Source of the DNA: Magnetococcales bacterium
GTDB taxonomy: Bacteria > Pseudomonadota > Magnetococcia > Magnetococcales > UBA8363
DNA: 64,000 bases
Direction: 5' to 3'
NCBI GenBank assembly: GCA_015228815.1
Contig: JADGCV010000016.1
Location: forward strand, 20,128 to 84,127
In this document: positions 46,530 through 54,915 of the stretch, in pieces
Position numbering within the stretch: the first letter of the stretch is position 1
Layout of the letters: every line of letters starts with the position of its first letter
Notes under the pieces: generated by a model
Database searches by the model: none
What the model saw: the letters and a program-made list of their open reading frames with translations, nothing else
Told to the model about the DNA's origin: nothing
Translations under genes and position numbers: made by a program

Positions 46530-48010
46530 ATGGGGGGTGGACGCTCATGATTCAGGGGACCACCTCGGATGCGGGAAAATCGATTCTGGTGGCGGCCATC
46601 TGTCGTTGGTTGCACCGTCGCGGTGTTGTCGTGGCCCCCTTCAAACCGCAGAACATGGCCCTCAACAGTGCCGTGACCGAGGACGGGGGGGAGATTGGCC
46701 GGGCCCAGGCGTTGCAGGCGTTGGCCGCGGGCATTCCACCCCATACCGATCTCAATCCAATCCTCCTCAAACCCAACTCCGAAACCGGGGCCCAGGTCAT
46801 CGTCCAGGGGCGGGTGGTGACGACCCTCAACGCCCAGGGCTACCATGCCTTCAAACCCCAGGCCATGGTCCATGTCCTGGATTCCTATCACCGGTTGCGG
46901 CAAAAACATCGGGCGATCGTGGTCGAGGGGGCGGGATCGCCGGCGGAAATCAACTTGCGACAACAAGACATCGCCAACATGGGGTTTGCCGAGGCGGTCG
47001 ATTGCCCGGTGGTGCTGGTCGCCGACATCGATCGTGGCGGGGTTTTCGCCCATCTGGTCGGAACGTTGGAACTTTTATCTCCATCCGAGGTCTGTAGAAT
47101 TCAGGGATTGATCATCAACAAGTTTCGTGGCGACCCGGCCCTGTTGCAACCGGGTCTGGAATGGTTGGAACAACGGACGGGAAAAAAGGTATTGGGGGTG
47201 TTTCCATTTCTTCCCGAGCTGCGGATCGGCGACGAGGACAGTTTTTTTTCATCGGGCTCCCGTCGGACCGTGGATGAGGCTGCCCTGCGGGTATTGATTC
47301 CGCGTCTTCCCCGCATCAGCAACCATACCGATTTCGATCCTTTGCGCTGGCATCCCCAGGTTCACCTGTATTTCTGGCAGCCGGGAGAAAACATTCCCGG
47401 GGCTGACCTGATCATCCTTCCGGGGAGCAAGAGCGTTCCGGACGATTTACAGTTTCTCCGTCACCATGGCTGGGAGGAGGCATTGAATCGCCATCTGCGG
47501 TTGGGGGGACGGATCCTGGGCATTTGCGGGGGTTATCAAATGTTGGGACAGCGCCTTGAGGATCCCCTGGGAATGGAAGGTCGGCCCCAGGTGGCCTGGG
47601 GATTGGGATTTCTCGATTGCACCACCCGCTATGGCGCGGAGAAAACCTTGAAAAATGTGACAGGCGCCCTGGCCTGGAATGGGGCGCGGGTGGCGGGGTA
47701 TGAAATTCATCTGGGGGAGACGACCGGTCCCGATCTCGACCGGCCCATGCTCGTTCTGGATCGGGGGGAGGGCCATGGCGCCGTTTCCGGGGATGGACGG
47801 GTCATGGGATGTTATCTGCATGGTGTGCTGGATCATCCCGAGGGGCTGGCGGCCATTCTGGAATGGAGTGGGCTTCGGGTTCGGGAGTCGGTGGACGTGA
47901 TGGAAGAAACGTCGCGTTCGCTGGATCGTTTGGCCGATACCTGGGAACAGGTGATCGACCGTGAATTCCAGGAATCGCTTCTTCGGCAATCGGGAATCCT
48001 GGATTTTTGA
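46526..48010 (+). CDS. cobQ: Cobyric acid synthase
   Basis: CobQ (CbiP) amidates four side chains of adenosylcobyrinate a,c-diamide using glutamine and ATP. The 494-residue protein has the ATP site in [16 protein letters not shown], the motif [10 protein letters not shown], and a class I glutamine amidotransferase domain with the nucleophile Cys in [11 protein letters not shown] and the later His in [10 protein letters not shown]. It is the last gene of the cobalamin operon, starting in a 4-base overlap with cbiGH. Its reaction follows cobyrinate diamide synthesis, whose gene (cbiA/cobB) is not in this window. Confidence 0.95.
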   Translation: MNGGWTLMIQGTTSDAGKSILVAAICRWLHRRGVVVAPFKPQNMALNSAVTEDGGEIGRAQALQALAAGIPPHTDLNPILLKPNSETGAQVIVQGRVVTTLNAQGYHAFKPQAMVHVLDSYHRLRQKHRAIVVEGAGSPAEINLRQQDIANMGFAEAVDCPVVLVADIDRGGVFAHLVGTLELLSPSEVCRIQGLIINKFRGDPALLQPGLEWLEQRTGKKVLGVFPFLPELRIGDEDSFFSSGSRRTVDEAALRVLIPRLPRISNHTDFDPLRWHPQVHLYFWQPGENIPGADLIILPGSKSVPDDLQFLRHHGWEEALNRHLRLGGRILGICGGYQMLGQRLEDPLGMEGRPQVAWGLGFLDCTTRYGAEKTLKNVTGALAWNGARVAGYEIHLGETTGPDLDRPMLVLDRGEGHGAVSGDGRVMGCYLHGVLDHPEGLAAILEWSGLRVRESVDVMEETSRSLDRLADTWEQVIDREFQESLLRQSGILDF

Positions 48011-48043
48011 CGCAATTGATGAACCTGGTGGATCGAGGTGGCG

Positions 48044-48077
48044 CCGGGACCGGATTCGGTCCTGGGCGTGTTTGTTT
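48044..48077 (+). terminator. Probable intrinsic terminator of the cobalamin operon
   Basis: A GC-rich stem, GGACCG (48047-48052), loop GATT, CGGTCC (48057-48062), extended by a G-T pair and two C-G pairs, is followed by a T-rich tract (TGTTTGTTTC). It lies 34 bases after the cobQ stop and ahead of the ccmI-like gene. Confidence 0.5.
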
Positions 48078-48114
48078 CGATGGCGCTTGATAAATTTCCA
48101 GGATCGGGTCGTTC

Positions 48115-48993
48115 ATGTCGTGGATCGCGTTTCTTCCTCTTCTTTTTGTGGCCAGCCTGGTGGTTGTCCTGTGGCCGGTCATCGAAAAAAACGGCAACCA
48201 ACCACTCCCGGCGGGTCTGGAGGATGATCCGCGTACCGTTCTGGAGGATCGTCGTCTGGCGCTCCTGGCGCAACTCAAGGAGATGGAACAGGAGACCGCC
48301 CGGGATCCTGGACTTGCCGCGGGACGGGAACGTCTGGAGGCGGAACTGGCCGAACTTTTTGCACAGTTGGATCGGATGAAGGCCACTTCCGCCACGGCCC
48401 ATCCCAGGCCCGCGCCCGAAACATGGCGGGTCTCCGGCGTGGACAAGGGCTTTGCCGGGGCCGTGTTTTTGTTCATGGCGACCTGTTCGGCGTTTCTATA
48501 CCTCCTGATGGGAACGACCGAAACGATCGTGACTCCGGAACGTTCGGCGCTGGAATCGTCCGACCAGATCGATCGGATGCTCGATCAGGCGGCCCGACGT
48601 TTGGCCCAGACGCCGGAAAACCTGGAAGGATGGATGCGGTTGGCCCGCTCCTATGTCGTCATGCAACGGCCTCGGGAGGCGATGGCGGCCTATTCCCTGA
48701 TTCTTCGCCACCATCCCGAGGCGAAGGAGGCCCGGGATGCCCTGGCGGGGTTGAAGGTGCAACACGGCGATTCGGAAAAGGAAATCGAGGAGGGGGCGGC
48801 AATGCTCCGGAGCATTCTCGCGGAGGATCCCGATCATCGGGAAGCCCTTTGGTTTCTTGGCGGATTGGCGTTTCGGGCGGGGGCGGTGGACGAGGCTTCG
48901 GGCCATTGGAAACGCCTGTTGGAACTGCTTCCACCGGATGATCCGAACCGGGAAATGGTGCGGCAGTCCCTGGAAAATATAAAAACGCCCTGA
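48115..48993 (+). CDS. CcmI-like cytochrome c biogenesis TPR protein
   Basis: A 292-residue membrane protein: helix at about 3-21, a soluble heptad-like helical segment (LALLAQLKEMEQE), a second helix at about 115-137, then TPR repeats (LEGWMRLARSYVVMQRPREAMAAYS, HREALWFLGGLAFRAGAVDEA). This two-helix plus TPR layout is that of CcmI/CycH, which presents apocytochrome c to the haem ligase. Other ccm genes are not nearby. A GGAT lies upstream of the ATG at 48115. Another TPR-bearing membrane protein cannot be excluded. Confidence 0.7.
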   Translation: MSWIAFLPLLFVASLVVVLWPVIEKNGNQPLPAGLEDDPRTVLEDRRLALLAQLKEMEQETARDPGLAAGRERLEAELAELFAQLDRMKATSATAHPRPAPETWRVSGVDKGFAGAVFLFMATCSAFLYLLMGTTETIVTPERSALESSDQIDRMLDQAARRLAQTPENLEGWMRLARSYVVMQRPREAMAAYSLILRHHPEAKEARDALAGLKVQHGDSEKEIEEGAAMLRSILAEDPDHREALWFLGGLAFRAGAVDEASGHWKRLLELLPPDDPNREMVRQSLENIKTP

Positions 48994-49007
48994 AAATAAT
49001 TGCGGGT

Positions 49008-49076
49008 CCAGGGGGATCATCCCCCTGGTGGGGTCCAGGGGCGAAGCCCTTGGTGGGGTCCGGGGCGAAGCCCCGG
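49008..49076. repeat. Cluster of three GC-rich hairpin repeats
   Basis: Three short palindromic units in tandem, each following GGGTC: CCAGGGGGATCATCCCCCTGG trimmed at 49008-49028, CCAGGGGCGAAGCCCTTGG at 49035-49053 and CCGGGGCGAAGCCCCGG at 49060-49076. The last two share the loop GAA. A fourth relative occurs at 63981-63998. They resemble a dispersed REP-like family and probably form hairpins that end the upstream transcript. Confidence 0.75.
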
Positions 49077-49137
49077 AAGTATTTTTGTCGGGATTGTCGT
49101 ATCGGATCAATCCTTCATTGTTCAGGCGGCCTCCAGC

Positions 49138-50589
49138 ATGATTGGAGGATCATTTCCTCGAAGTTCGACGGATCCGCCAGGTTTTACCTTGACGGAGATG
49201 GCAGTAGCCATCCTGGTCATGGGGATCATGATGACAATGGGTATGGGTATTTTGCGAGCCAGCCTGGAGAACATGTCCCTTGGCGTCACGCGAAGCCGAA
49301 TGGACCACATTCATGAAATCCTTGTTCATCATCTGCGGCGCAACGGTCGGCTGCCCTGTCCTGATGTCTTTGACGACGGCGCCTATGACGGTCGGGAAGA
49401 TGGGGCGCCTGGAGCCTGTACCCATGCCTCGGGCGTTCTCCCCTTTGCCGAGCTGGGGCTGGATCGCAAGGATGTCCTTGATGGATGGAACCAGTTTTTT
49501 ACCTATCATGTCAGCAACCAAACCAACCCTGCCGCCAACATGGCCATCCGTTGTCCCGCAAACCACGATTGGACCGCCAACATCCCCTTGCGCGAAGGCT
49601 TCGAGGGGGAGGTGGCCATCAACACGGTCAATTGCGTCGTCGCCGTGGTCGTATCGCACGGTCCCAATGGTGATGGGGCGTTTACGGTCGATGGCTATCG
49701 CAACGCCACCACCGATGCCGGAACGGATGAACTGGAAAACGCCGATGATGATTGGGTTTTCATCGATCTCGGATTTGGCCCGAATTATGATGACCTTGTT
49801 CTCTCTTTTTCTTCCTCCGACCTTTTGGCGCCGTTGATCCGCGATGGCACGGTTTTCTCGGAAGGGAGGCTTCAGGGGCAGCTCGAAGCCACTTTTTCCA
49901 GGATCCAGGGGGCATTGTTTTCGTTTGCCGCCGGGCAGTTGAGTAATCCAGCCCAATGTCCGGGGATTGATTCATGGAGTCCGGGTGTCGATTACGAGGA
50001 TGGCCATTATGTGATTCCTCCCGCAGTGCATATCAATGGATATTATTATCAAGTCGTTGAGGGCCATGGAGGGACATCGGTAGCAGAACCCGCTTGGTCC
50101 ACGGACATAAATAAAGAGGAACAGGAATCGGGAGGTGGAACCATTGTTTGGAAAACAGTCGGTCCAGTCGCGCTCCGAAACCGCTACTACCCTCATAACC
50201 TTCCGGGAGCGGCGATGTTGCCGGGGTCGGGAAACGACGATAGTGTCTACGCTGGATATGTGCCGTTTCTCACGCTCGGCCTCAAGGAAGATGATGTGAA
50301 TGATCCTTGGGGCAATCCCATTCGCTACTTCGTTAATGCAGTGCGTGCCAGGAATACCCTTGAGACGGATGGACTTTATTTCGGTCCTGGTGTCGATGTT
50401 TCCGGGAAAGCCTTCATGCTCGTCAGTGGTGGTGCGGATGGATTTGATGAGGCAAACTACGTGGCTGGGATCGGGTCGGAGTGTGCAACCGATTCTTTCG
50501 ATCAATGTGAGTCCATGTCGGTCGCGGAACTTTTGAACCGGATGACGGCGGCGGGCATTCCGGTGGATACGTTCATCGGGTGTCCATGA
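49138..50589 (+). CDS. Type IV pilin/pseudopilin-like protein with an inserted module
   Basis: A 483-residue protein. The class III (prepilin) signal is PGFTLTEMAVAILVMG, with cleavage before Phe, a Glu five residues on and a long hydrophobic helix, as in pilins and type II secretion pseudopilins. The body is much larger than a normal pilin. Residues about 279-344 have a spaced W-Y-G-V-Y-G-EPAW-W pattern (WSPGVDYEDGHYVIPP to TIVWKTVG) seen in phage tail and carbohydrate-binding modules. The start at 49138 is chosen to keep the basic leader short; the frame is open further upstream through the hairpin repeats. It overlaps the next pilin-like gene by 4 bases. Cys residues may form disulfides. 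Confidence 0.75.
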   Translation: MIGGSFPRSSTDPPGFTLTEMAVAILVMGIMMTMGMGILRASLENMSLGVTRSRMDHIHEILVHHLRRNGRLPCPDVFDDGAYDGREDGAPGACTHASGVLPFAELGLDRKDVLDGWNQFFTYHVSNQTNPAANMAIRCPANHDWTANIPLREGFEGEVAINTVNCVVAVVVSHGPNGDGAFTVDGYRNATTDAGTDELENADDDWVFIDLGFGPNYDDLVLSFSSSDLLAPLIRDGTVFSEGRLQGQLEATFSRIQGALFSFAAGQLSNPAQCPGIDSWSPGVDYEDGHYVIPPAVHINGYYYQVVEGHGGTSVAEPAWSTDINKEEQESGGGTIVWKTVGPVALRNRYYPHNLPGAAMLPGSGNDDSVYAGYVPFLTLGLKEDDVNDPWGNPIRYFVNAVRARNTLETDGLYFGPGVDVSGKAFMLVSGGADGFDEANYVAGIGSECATDSFDQCESMSVAELLNRMTAAGIPVDTFIGCP

Positions 50590-51224
50590 TGATCGGGTGG
50601 GGTGCTCGGGCCGGGGTGACCCTGGTGGAAATGGCGGTGATCATGGTCATCATGGGGTTGATCATCGGATCGGGCGTTCTCATGGGGCAGACGATGATCC
50701 AGGGGGCGCGGACCAAGGATACCATGGCGATTGTTTCCGATCTGGCACGGGCAGTGCGTTTCTTCAGGGAAAAATACAACTATTTGCCAGGGGATATACC
50801 CGATGCCAAGGCGAAGATCGCGACCGGGGTTGCGGATGCCTGCGACTATGATCGGGATGACGACACCCAGGATCCTCCGGTCGTGGGCAACGGGGTGATC
50901 GATGATGTTGCCGTTGGCGAGGGCAAATCATCCGAATCGGCCTGCGTGCCGGAACATTTGAGCCGGGCGGAGATGATCCGGGGTGGTGGTGTGGCCATGC
51001 GGAGCCGTTTCGGTGTGGTGCGTATCCTTTCACGAGCCGCCCTTGAGCTGGAAACGGGGGCGCCTGCCGTTTCGGGCCGTTGGCGTAACGTGATCGTCCT
51101 GGAACAACTGCCGCTCGATGTGGCCCGGGAGATGGATCGGCAGATGGATGACGGGGTTGCCGAGGCGGGGTCGCATCGGTTTGTGGCCCAGGATCCGGTG
51201 CCGTTGTATGTTCTGCCTTTGTGA
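50586..51224 (+). CDS. Second pseudopilin-like protein
   Basis: A 212-residue protein with a prepilin N-terminus (AGVTLVEMAVIMVIMGLIIG), starting in a 4-base overlap (ATGA) with the larger pilin-like gene, so the two are translated together. The remainder has FREKYNYLPGDIPDA, a segment typical of pseudopilin-like proteins with a YNxLPGD motif, and Asp-rich loops. The peptidase and assembly ATPase are not present here. The pair is probably a minor pilin or secretion tip complex. Confidence 0.8.
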   Translation: MMIGWGARAGVTLVEMAVIMVIMGLIIGSGVLMGQTMIQGARTKDTMAIVSDLARAVRFFREKYNYLPGDIPDAKAKIATGVADACDYDRDDDTQDPPVVGNGVIDDVAVGEGKSSESACVPEHLSRAEMIRGGGVAMRSRFGVVRILSRAALELETGAPAVSGRWRNVIVLEQLPLDVAREMDRQMDDGVAEAGSHRFVAQDPVPLYVLPL

Positions 51225-51241
51225 TTTTTCCAGGGATCGTT

Positions 51242-53083
51242 TCAGGCATTGATTTGCGACAGATCGCGCACGGCCCCCTTTGCGGCGGAGGTGGTGAGCG
51301 CGGCATAGGCCCGCAGGGCCGGGGAGACGGCCCGGATCCGGTCTTCCGGGGCGAATCGGGTGATTTCCTTGCGTCGCTGCGCAAGGATTTCGTCATTGAC
51401 CGCGACGTTGATGGTGCGGTTGTGAATGTCGATGTCGATGCGGTCCCCTTCGCGTATCAAGGCAATTTCTCCTCCCTGGGCCGCTTCGGGAGAAATATGA
51501 CCGATGGAAAGGCCCGAGGTGCCGCCGGAGAACCGGCCATCGGTGATGAGGGCGCATGCCTTGCCCAGATTTTTCGATTTGATGTAGCTGGTGGGGTAGA
51601 GCATTTCCTGCATTCCCGGTCCCCCCTTCGGTCCTTCATAGCGGATGACGACGCAATCTCCTGCCTGGATCCGATCGGACAGGATCGCCGCGCACGCCTC
51701 TTCCTGACTGGAGAAGATCCGCGCCGGTCCGGAGAAGGTCCAGATGGCGGGATCGACACCGGCGGTCTTGACGATGCACCCATCCCGGGCGATGTTGCCG
51801 AACAGGACCGCGAGGCCACCATCCCGGGTATAGGCATGGGCGAGGTCGCGAATGCATCCCCCTTCCCGGTCGGTATCGAGGGTGTCCCAGAGTTGCGATT
51901 GACTGAAGGGTTTGATGGTGGCGATGCCTCCGGGAGCGGCACGGTGGCGTTCCAGGGCCTCGGGCGTGACATGCCGGCCCCGGATGTCTTCGTGATCGAT
52001 CGCCCGGCCCATGGATGTGGCATGAATGGTGGGGGTGTCGCGGTGGATCAGTCCGGCACGATCCAGTTCTCCCAGGATGGCGAACACTCCGCCCGCCCGG
52101 TGGACATCCTCCATATGGTAGCGATCGGTGGAGGGGGCGACCTTGCACAGACAGGGGACCTGACGTGACAGGCGGTCGATGTCGGCCATGGAGAACGGGA
52201 CCTCTCCTTCGTGGGCGGCGGCGAGAAGGTGCAAGATGGTATTGGTCGAGCCTCCCATGGCAATATCCAGCGTCATGGCATTCTCGAACGCCTTGAATCC
52301 GGCGATGGAGCGTGGCAGAACCATGGTATCGCCGTGCTGGTAGTATCTTTGGGCCAGGGCGACGATGGTCTGGCCGGCGTGGCGAAAAAGATGACGCCGT
52401 TGGGCATGGGTCGCGACAAGGGAGCCGTTGCCAGGGAGGGCGAGTCCGAGGGCTTCCATGAGGCAGTTCATGGAATTGGCCGTGAACAGGCCGGAACAGG
52501 AGCCACAGGTGGGACAGGCGCCACGTTCCATGAGTTCCAGGTCCTGTTCCTCGACCTGACGGTTGCCGGCGGCGATCATGGGATCGATCAGATCGAGTTT
52601 GCGCACGACCGTCCCATCCCGGACCAGTTTTCCCGCCTCCATGGGACCGCCGGAGACGAAGACGGTCGGGATGTTCAGACGCAGGGCGGCCATCAGCATG
52701 CCGGGGGTGATCTTGTCGCAGTTGGAGATGCAGACCAGGGCATCGGCGGTGTGGGCGTTGACCATGTATTCGACGCTGTCGGCGATCAGGTCGCGCGAGG
52801 GGAGGGAATAGAGCATTCCGCCATGACCCATGGCGATGCCGTCGTCGATGGCGATGGTGTTGAACTCCTTGGCGACCCCGCCGCCGGCCTCGATCTCCGC
52901 GGCCACGATCTGCCCCATGGAGCGCAGATGGACATGGCCGGGAACGAACTGGGTGAAGGAATTGGCGATGGCGACGATGGGTTTGCCGAAATCGGCGTCG
53001 GACATGCCGGTGGCGCGCCAGAGCGCCCGGGCGCCCGCCATGTTGCGGCCATGGGTGGAGGTGTGTGATTTTAGAACAGGCAT
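51242..53083 (-). CDS. ilvD: Dihydroxy-acid dehydratase
   Basis: IlvD makes 2-keto acids from 2,3-dihydroxy acids in valine, leucine and isoleucine synthesis. With the start at 53083 the protein has 613 residues, close to the 616 of E. coli, and a GGAG precedes the ATG. The cluster Cys motifs are present: [11 protein letters not shown] and [11 protein letters not shown], followed by LFTANSMNC. The C-terminal [19 protein letters not shown] is typical. Longer upstream codons lack similarity. It is a single gene, convergent with the pseudopilin genes; the closing bases of those genes lie 17 bases away. Confidence 0.97.
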   Translation of the reverse strand: MPVLKSHTSTHGRNMAGARALWRATGMSDADFGKPIVAIANSFTQFVPGHVHLRSMGQIVAAEIEAGGGVAKEFNTIAIDDGIAMGHGGMLYSLPSRDLIADSVEYMVNAHTADALVCISNCDKITPGMLMAALRLNIPTVFVSGGPMEAGKLVRDGTVVRKLDLIDPMIAAGNRQVEEQDLELMERGACPTCGSCSGLFTANSMNCLMEALGLALPGNGSLVATHAQRRHLFRHAGQTIVALAQRYYQHGDTMVLPRSIAGFKAFENAMTLDIAMGGSTNTILHLLAAAHEGEVPFSMADIDRLSRQVPCLCKVAPSTDRYHMEDVHRAGGVFAILGELDRAGLIHRDTPTIHATSMGRAIDHEDIRGRHVTPEALERHRAAPGGIATIKPFSQSQLWDTLDTDREGGCIRDLAHAYTRDGGLAVLFGNIARDGCIVKTAGVDPAIWTFSGPARIFSSQEEACAAILSDRIQAGDCVVIRYEGPKGGPGMQEMLYPTSYIKSKNLGKACALITDGRFSGGTSGLSIGHISPEAAQGGEIALIREGDRIDIDIHNRTINVAVNDEILAQRRKEITRFAPEDRIRAVSPALRAYAALTTSAAKGAVRDLSQINA

Positions 53084-53296
53084 GGCATTCTCCAGGAGGT
53101 CAAGCGTGTCGTTTATCGAACCGGAAGGGCGCTGTTCCCGACCGGCGGAGGTTTGCACGCAAGACCTCCAAGGTGTTGATGTGGTGTGTCGTCGCCTCTT
53201 TTTCCCCGATCGGGGATCATTGGGCCGCGGGGATTCGTGGCGAATTCCCGGGAATGGTGAATCGCTGTCGGCCCATTTTCAAGGATTGGAACGTTC

Positions 53297-53917
53297 ATGA
53301 CCGTATTTTTGGAAATTCATCCCACCGATCCCCAGCCACGTCTGATTTTTCAGGCGGCCCAGATCATGCGACAGGGGGGAATTGCCGTCTTTCCCACCGA
53401 TACCACCTACGGACTGGGGTGCTCCCTGGACAACCGCAAGGGGGTGGAGAAAATCATCCGTTTGAAGCAACTCCCTCCCAACCATCAATTTTCCATCCTG
53501 TGCCCTGATCTTTCGGATATTTCCCGCTTTGCCCGGGTGGACAACCAGACCTATCGGATTCTCCGCAAATTTCTCCCCGGACCGTATACTTTCGTGCTTG
53601 AAGCGACGCGGGATGTCCCCAAGACCATTCTGCCCAAAAGAAAAACGATCGGATTGCGCATTCCCGACCATCGGATTTGCCTGCACCTGCTCAAGGCGAT
53701 CGAAATGCCCCTCCTGTCAACCTCGCTGAGGTTGCCCGGTCACGAGGGAATCCTTTACCATCCCGACGACATCAAGGAATTGTTGCGCGATCGCGTCGAT
53801 CTGGTGATGATTGGCGGGGTATTGCCGGAGATTCCCTCCACGGTGGTCGATTTGACCGGGGCAGCGCCGGAAGTCCTGCGAAAAGGGGCCGGCACGGTCG
53901 AAGCGTTTCAATCGTGA
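53297..53917 (+). CDS. YciO/Sua5 (YrdC-domain) family protein
   Basis: A 206-residue protein of the YciO branch. Motifs: GGIAVFPTDTTYGLGCSL, the KQLPPNHQFSILCPDL segment and GPYTFVLEATRDVPK, ending with a conserved GGVLPEIPSTVVDLTG. YrdC/Sua5 proteins make threonylcarbamoyl-adenylate for tRNA position 37; YciO members are close relatives with weaker activity. An AAGGA lies about 12 bases before the ATG. Divergent from ilvD. Confidence 0.88.
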   Translation: MTVFLEIHPTDPQPRLIFQAAQIMRQGGIAVFPTDTTYGLGCSLDNRKGVEKIIRLKQLPPNHQFSILCPDLSDISRFARVDNQTYRILRKFLPGPYTFVLEATRDVPKTILPKRKTIGLRIPDHRICLHLLKAIEMPLLSTSLRLPGHEGILYHPDDIKELLRDRVDLVMIGGVLPEIPSTVVDLTGAAPEVLRKGAGTVEAFQS

Positions 53918-53958
53918 CATTCCCGGAACGGGTGGCACGTATCCCGAGCCGGGAAGGC

Positions 53959-54324
53959 TCAATCGAAAATATCAAGAATGGATTCCAGAGGGTTTTTCTT
54001 TCGGTAATGCCGATCCTTGTCGTGGTGACTCCGATCGTGATGGCTTCTGTCGCGGTCATGGTGGGAATGGTCATGGCTGTGCGAATCATGATGGTGGTAT
54101 GTTTCGTGTCCACGCGAGACGGTTTCTCTGGTTTTGGATGGCGCTTTGGTGTTGGCGGAGGAGGCGTGATGTTCGAGTTCGTGGCGCAAAGGTTGCAGCA
54201 GTTTGTCCAATTCGCCCCGATCCAGCCAGACGCCGCGGCATCGGGGGCAGGTGTCTAGTTCGACGCCACTTCTTTGAACCACCAGCATGGCCACTTCGCA
54301 ATTGGGACATACCAGTAAAGGCAT
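53959..54324 (-). CDS. TFIIB-type zinc-ribbon protein with His-rich tail
   Basis: A 121-residue protein. The N-terminal half is a zinc ribbon with CPNC and CPRC pairs (LLVCPNCEVAML, LDTCPRCRGVWLDRGELDKLL), a common small bacterial family of unknown function. After residue 75 it is extremely His/Asp-rich (YHHHDSHSHDHSHHD), consistent with metal binding, and the tail ends in a short conserved-looking SILDIFD. The start is firm: AAGGAG lies 7 bases upstream. Divergent from the next gene. Confidence 0.85.
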   Translation of the reverse strand: MPLLVCPNCEVAMLVVQRSGVELDTCPRCRGVWLDRGELDKLLQPLRHELEHHASSANTKAPSKTRETVSRGHETYHHHDSHSHDHSHHDRDRSHHDRSHHDKDRHYRKKNPLESILDIFD

Positions 54325-54389
54325 GAGCGGTCTCCTTCGGGTCGGTGGAACATTTTATTGCGGACGATCGGATTGAATGTAACAATGAG

Positions 54390-54899
54390 ATGGAATTTCC
54401 ACAACCGTTCGAATCGAAGATGAGGGCCATGAATGTTGCCGACATTGTCGCGGAGGCGCGGAGAAAAGCGGAGGATGAACGGTTGCGACTGGCGAACCTT
54501 GATCCTGCAAGCCTTGAGGAAATCAGGGAGGTGGGCGGAATCTTCAAAAGGATCGTCCTGCCGACGCTCCGGGAATTGAAGATCCGGCTGGAACAGGGAG
54601 GCTATCTTGTTCGCATCTATCCTGTTCCCTATCTGGATTCCATGGCCGATCTGCCACGACGGATCGATTTTCTGGTGGGCATGGTTGCGGAAGGGACGGT
54701 CATCGATGGCAGTGTGGAGGAATGGCTGGAGCGATCGGGGTCGCGCATGATTTTCATGGCCAATCCCGAGCGTGGCTTCATGTCCATTTCGATGACGGTG
54801 TTTGGCAAACGGTACAATGGCGAACGGCATGCCAACGGCGCGGTGACGCCGGAATTGATCGAGGCCAAGATTTTCAAGCTGGTCAATGTCGTTTCCTGA
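54390..54899 (+). CDS. Hypothetical protein
   Basis: An unrecognised protein of about 169 residues. Helical N-terminus (NVADIVAEARRKAEDERLRLA), then a mixed region with GGIFKRIVLPTLRELKIRLEQGGY and a repeat of hydrophobic strands ending TPELIEAKIFKLVNVV. No known motif, signal or membrane segment. Starts at 54390, 54420 and 54429 are all possible; the last has the better upstream GAGGGC. It may be a small cytoplasmic adaptor. Confidence 0.55.
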   Translation: MEFPQPFESKMRAMNVADIVAEARRKAEDERLRLANLDPASLEEIREVGGIFKRIVLPTLRELKIRLEQGGYLVRIYPVPYLDSMADLPRRIDFLVGMVAEGTVIDGSVEEWLERSGSRMIFMANPERGFMSISMTVFGKRYNGERHANGAVTPELIEAKIFKLVNVVS

Positions 54900-54915
54900 A
54901 CGGTGTTCGATCTTT

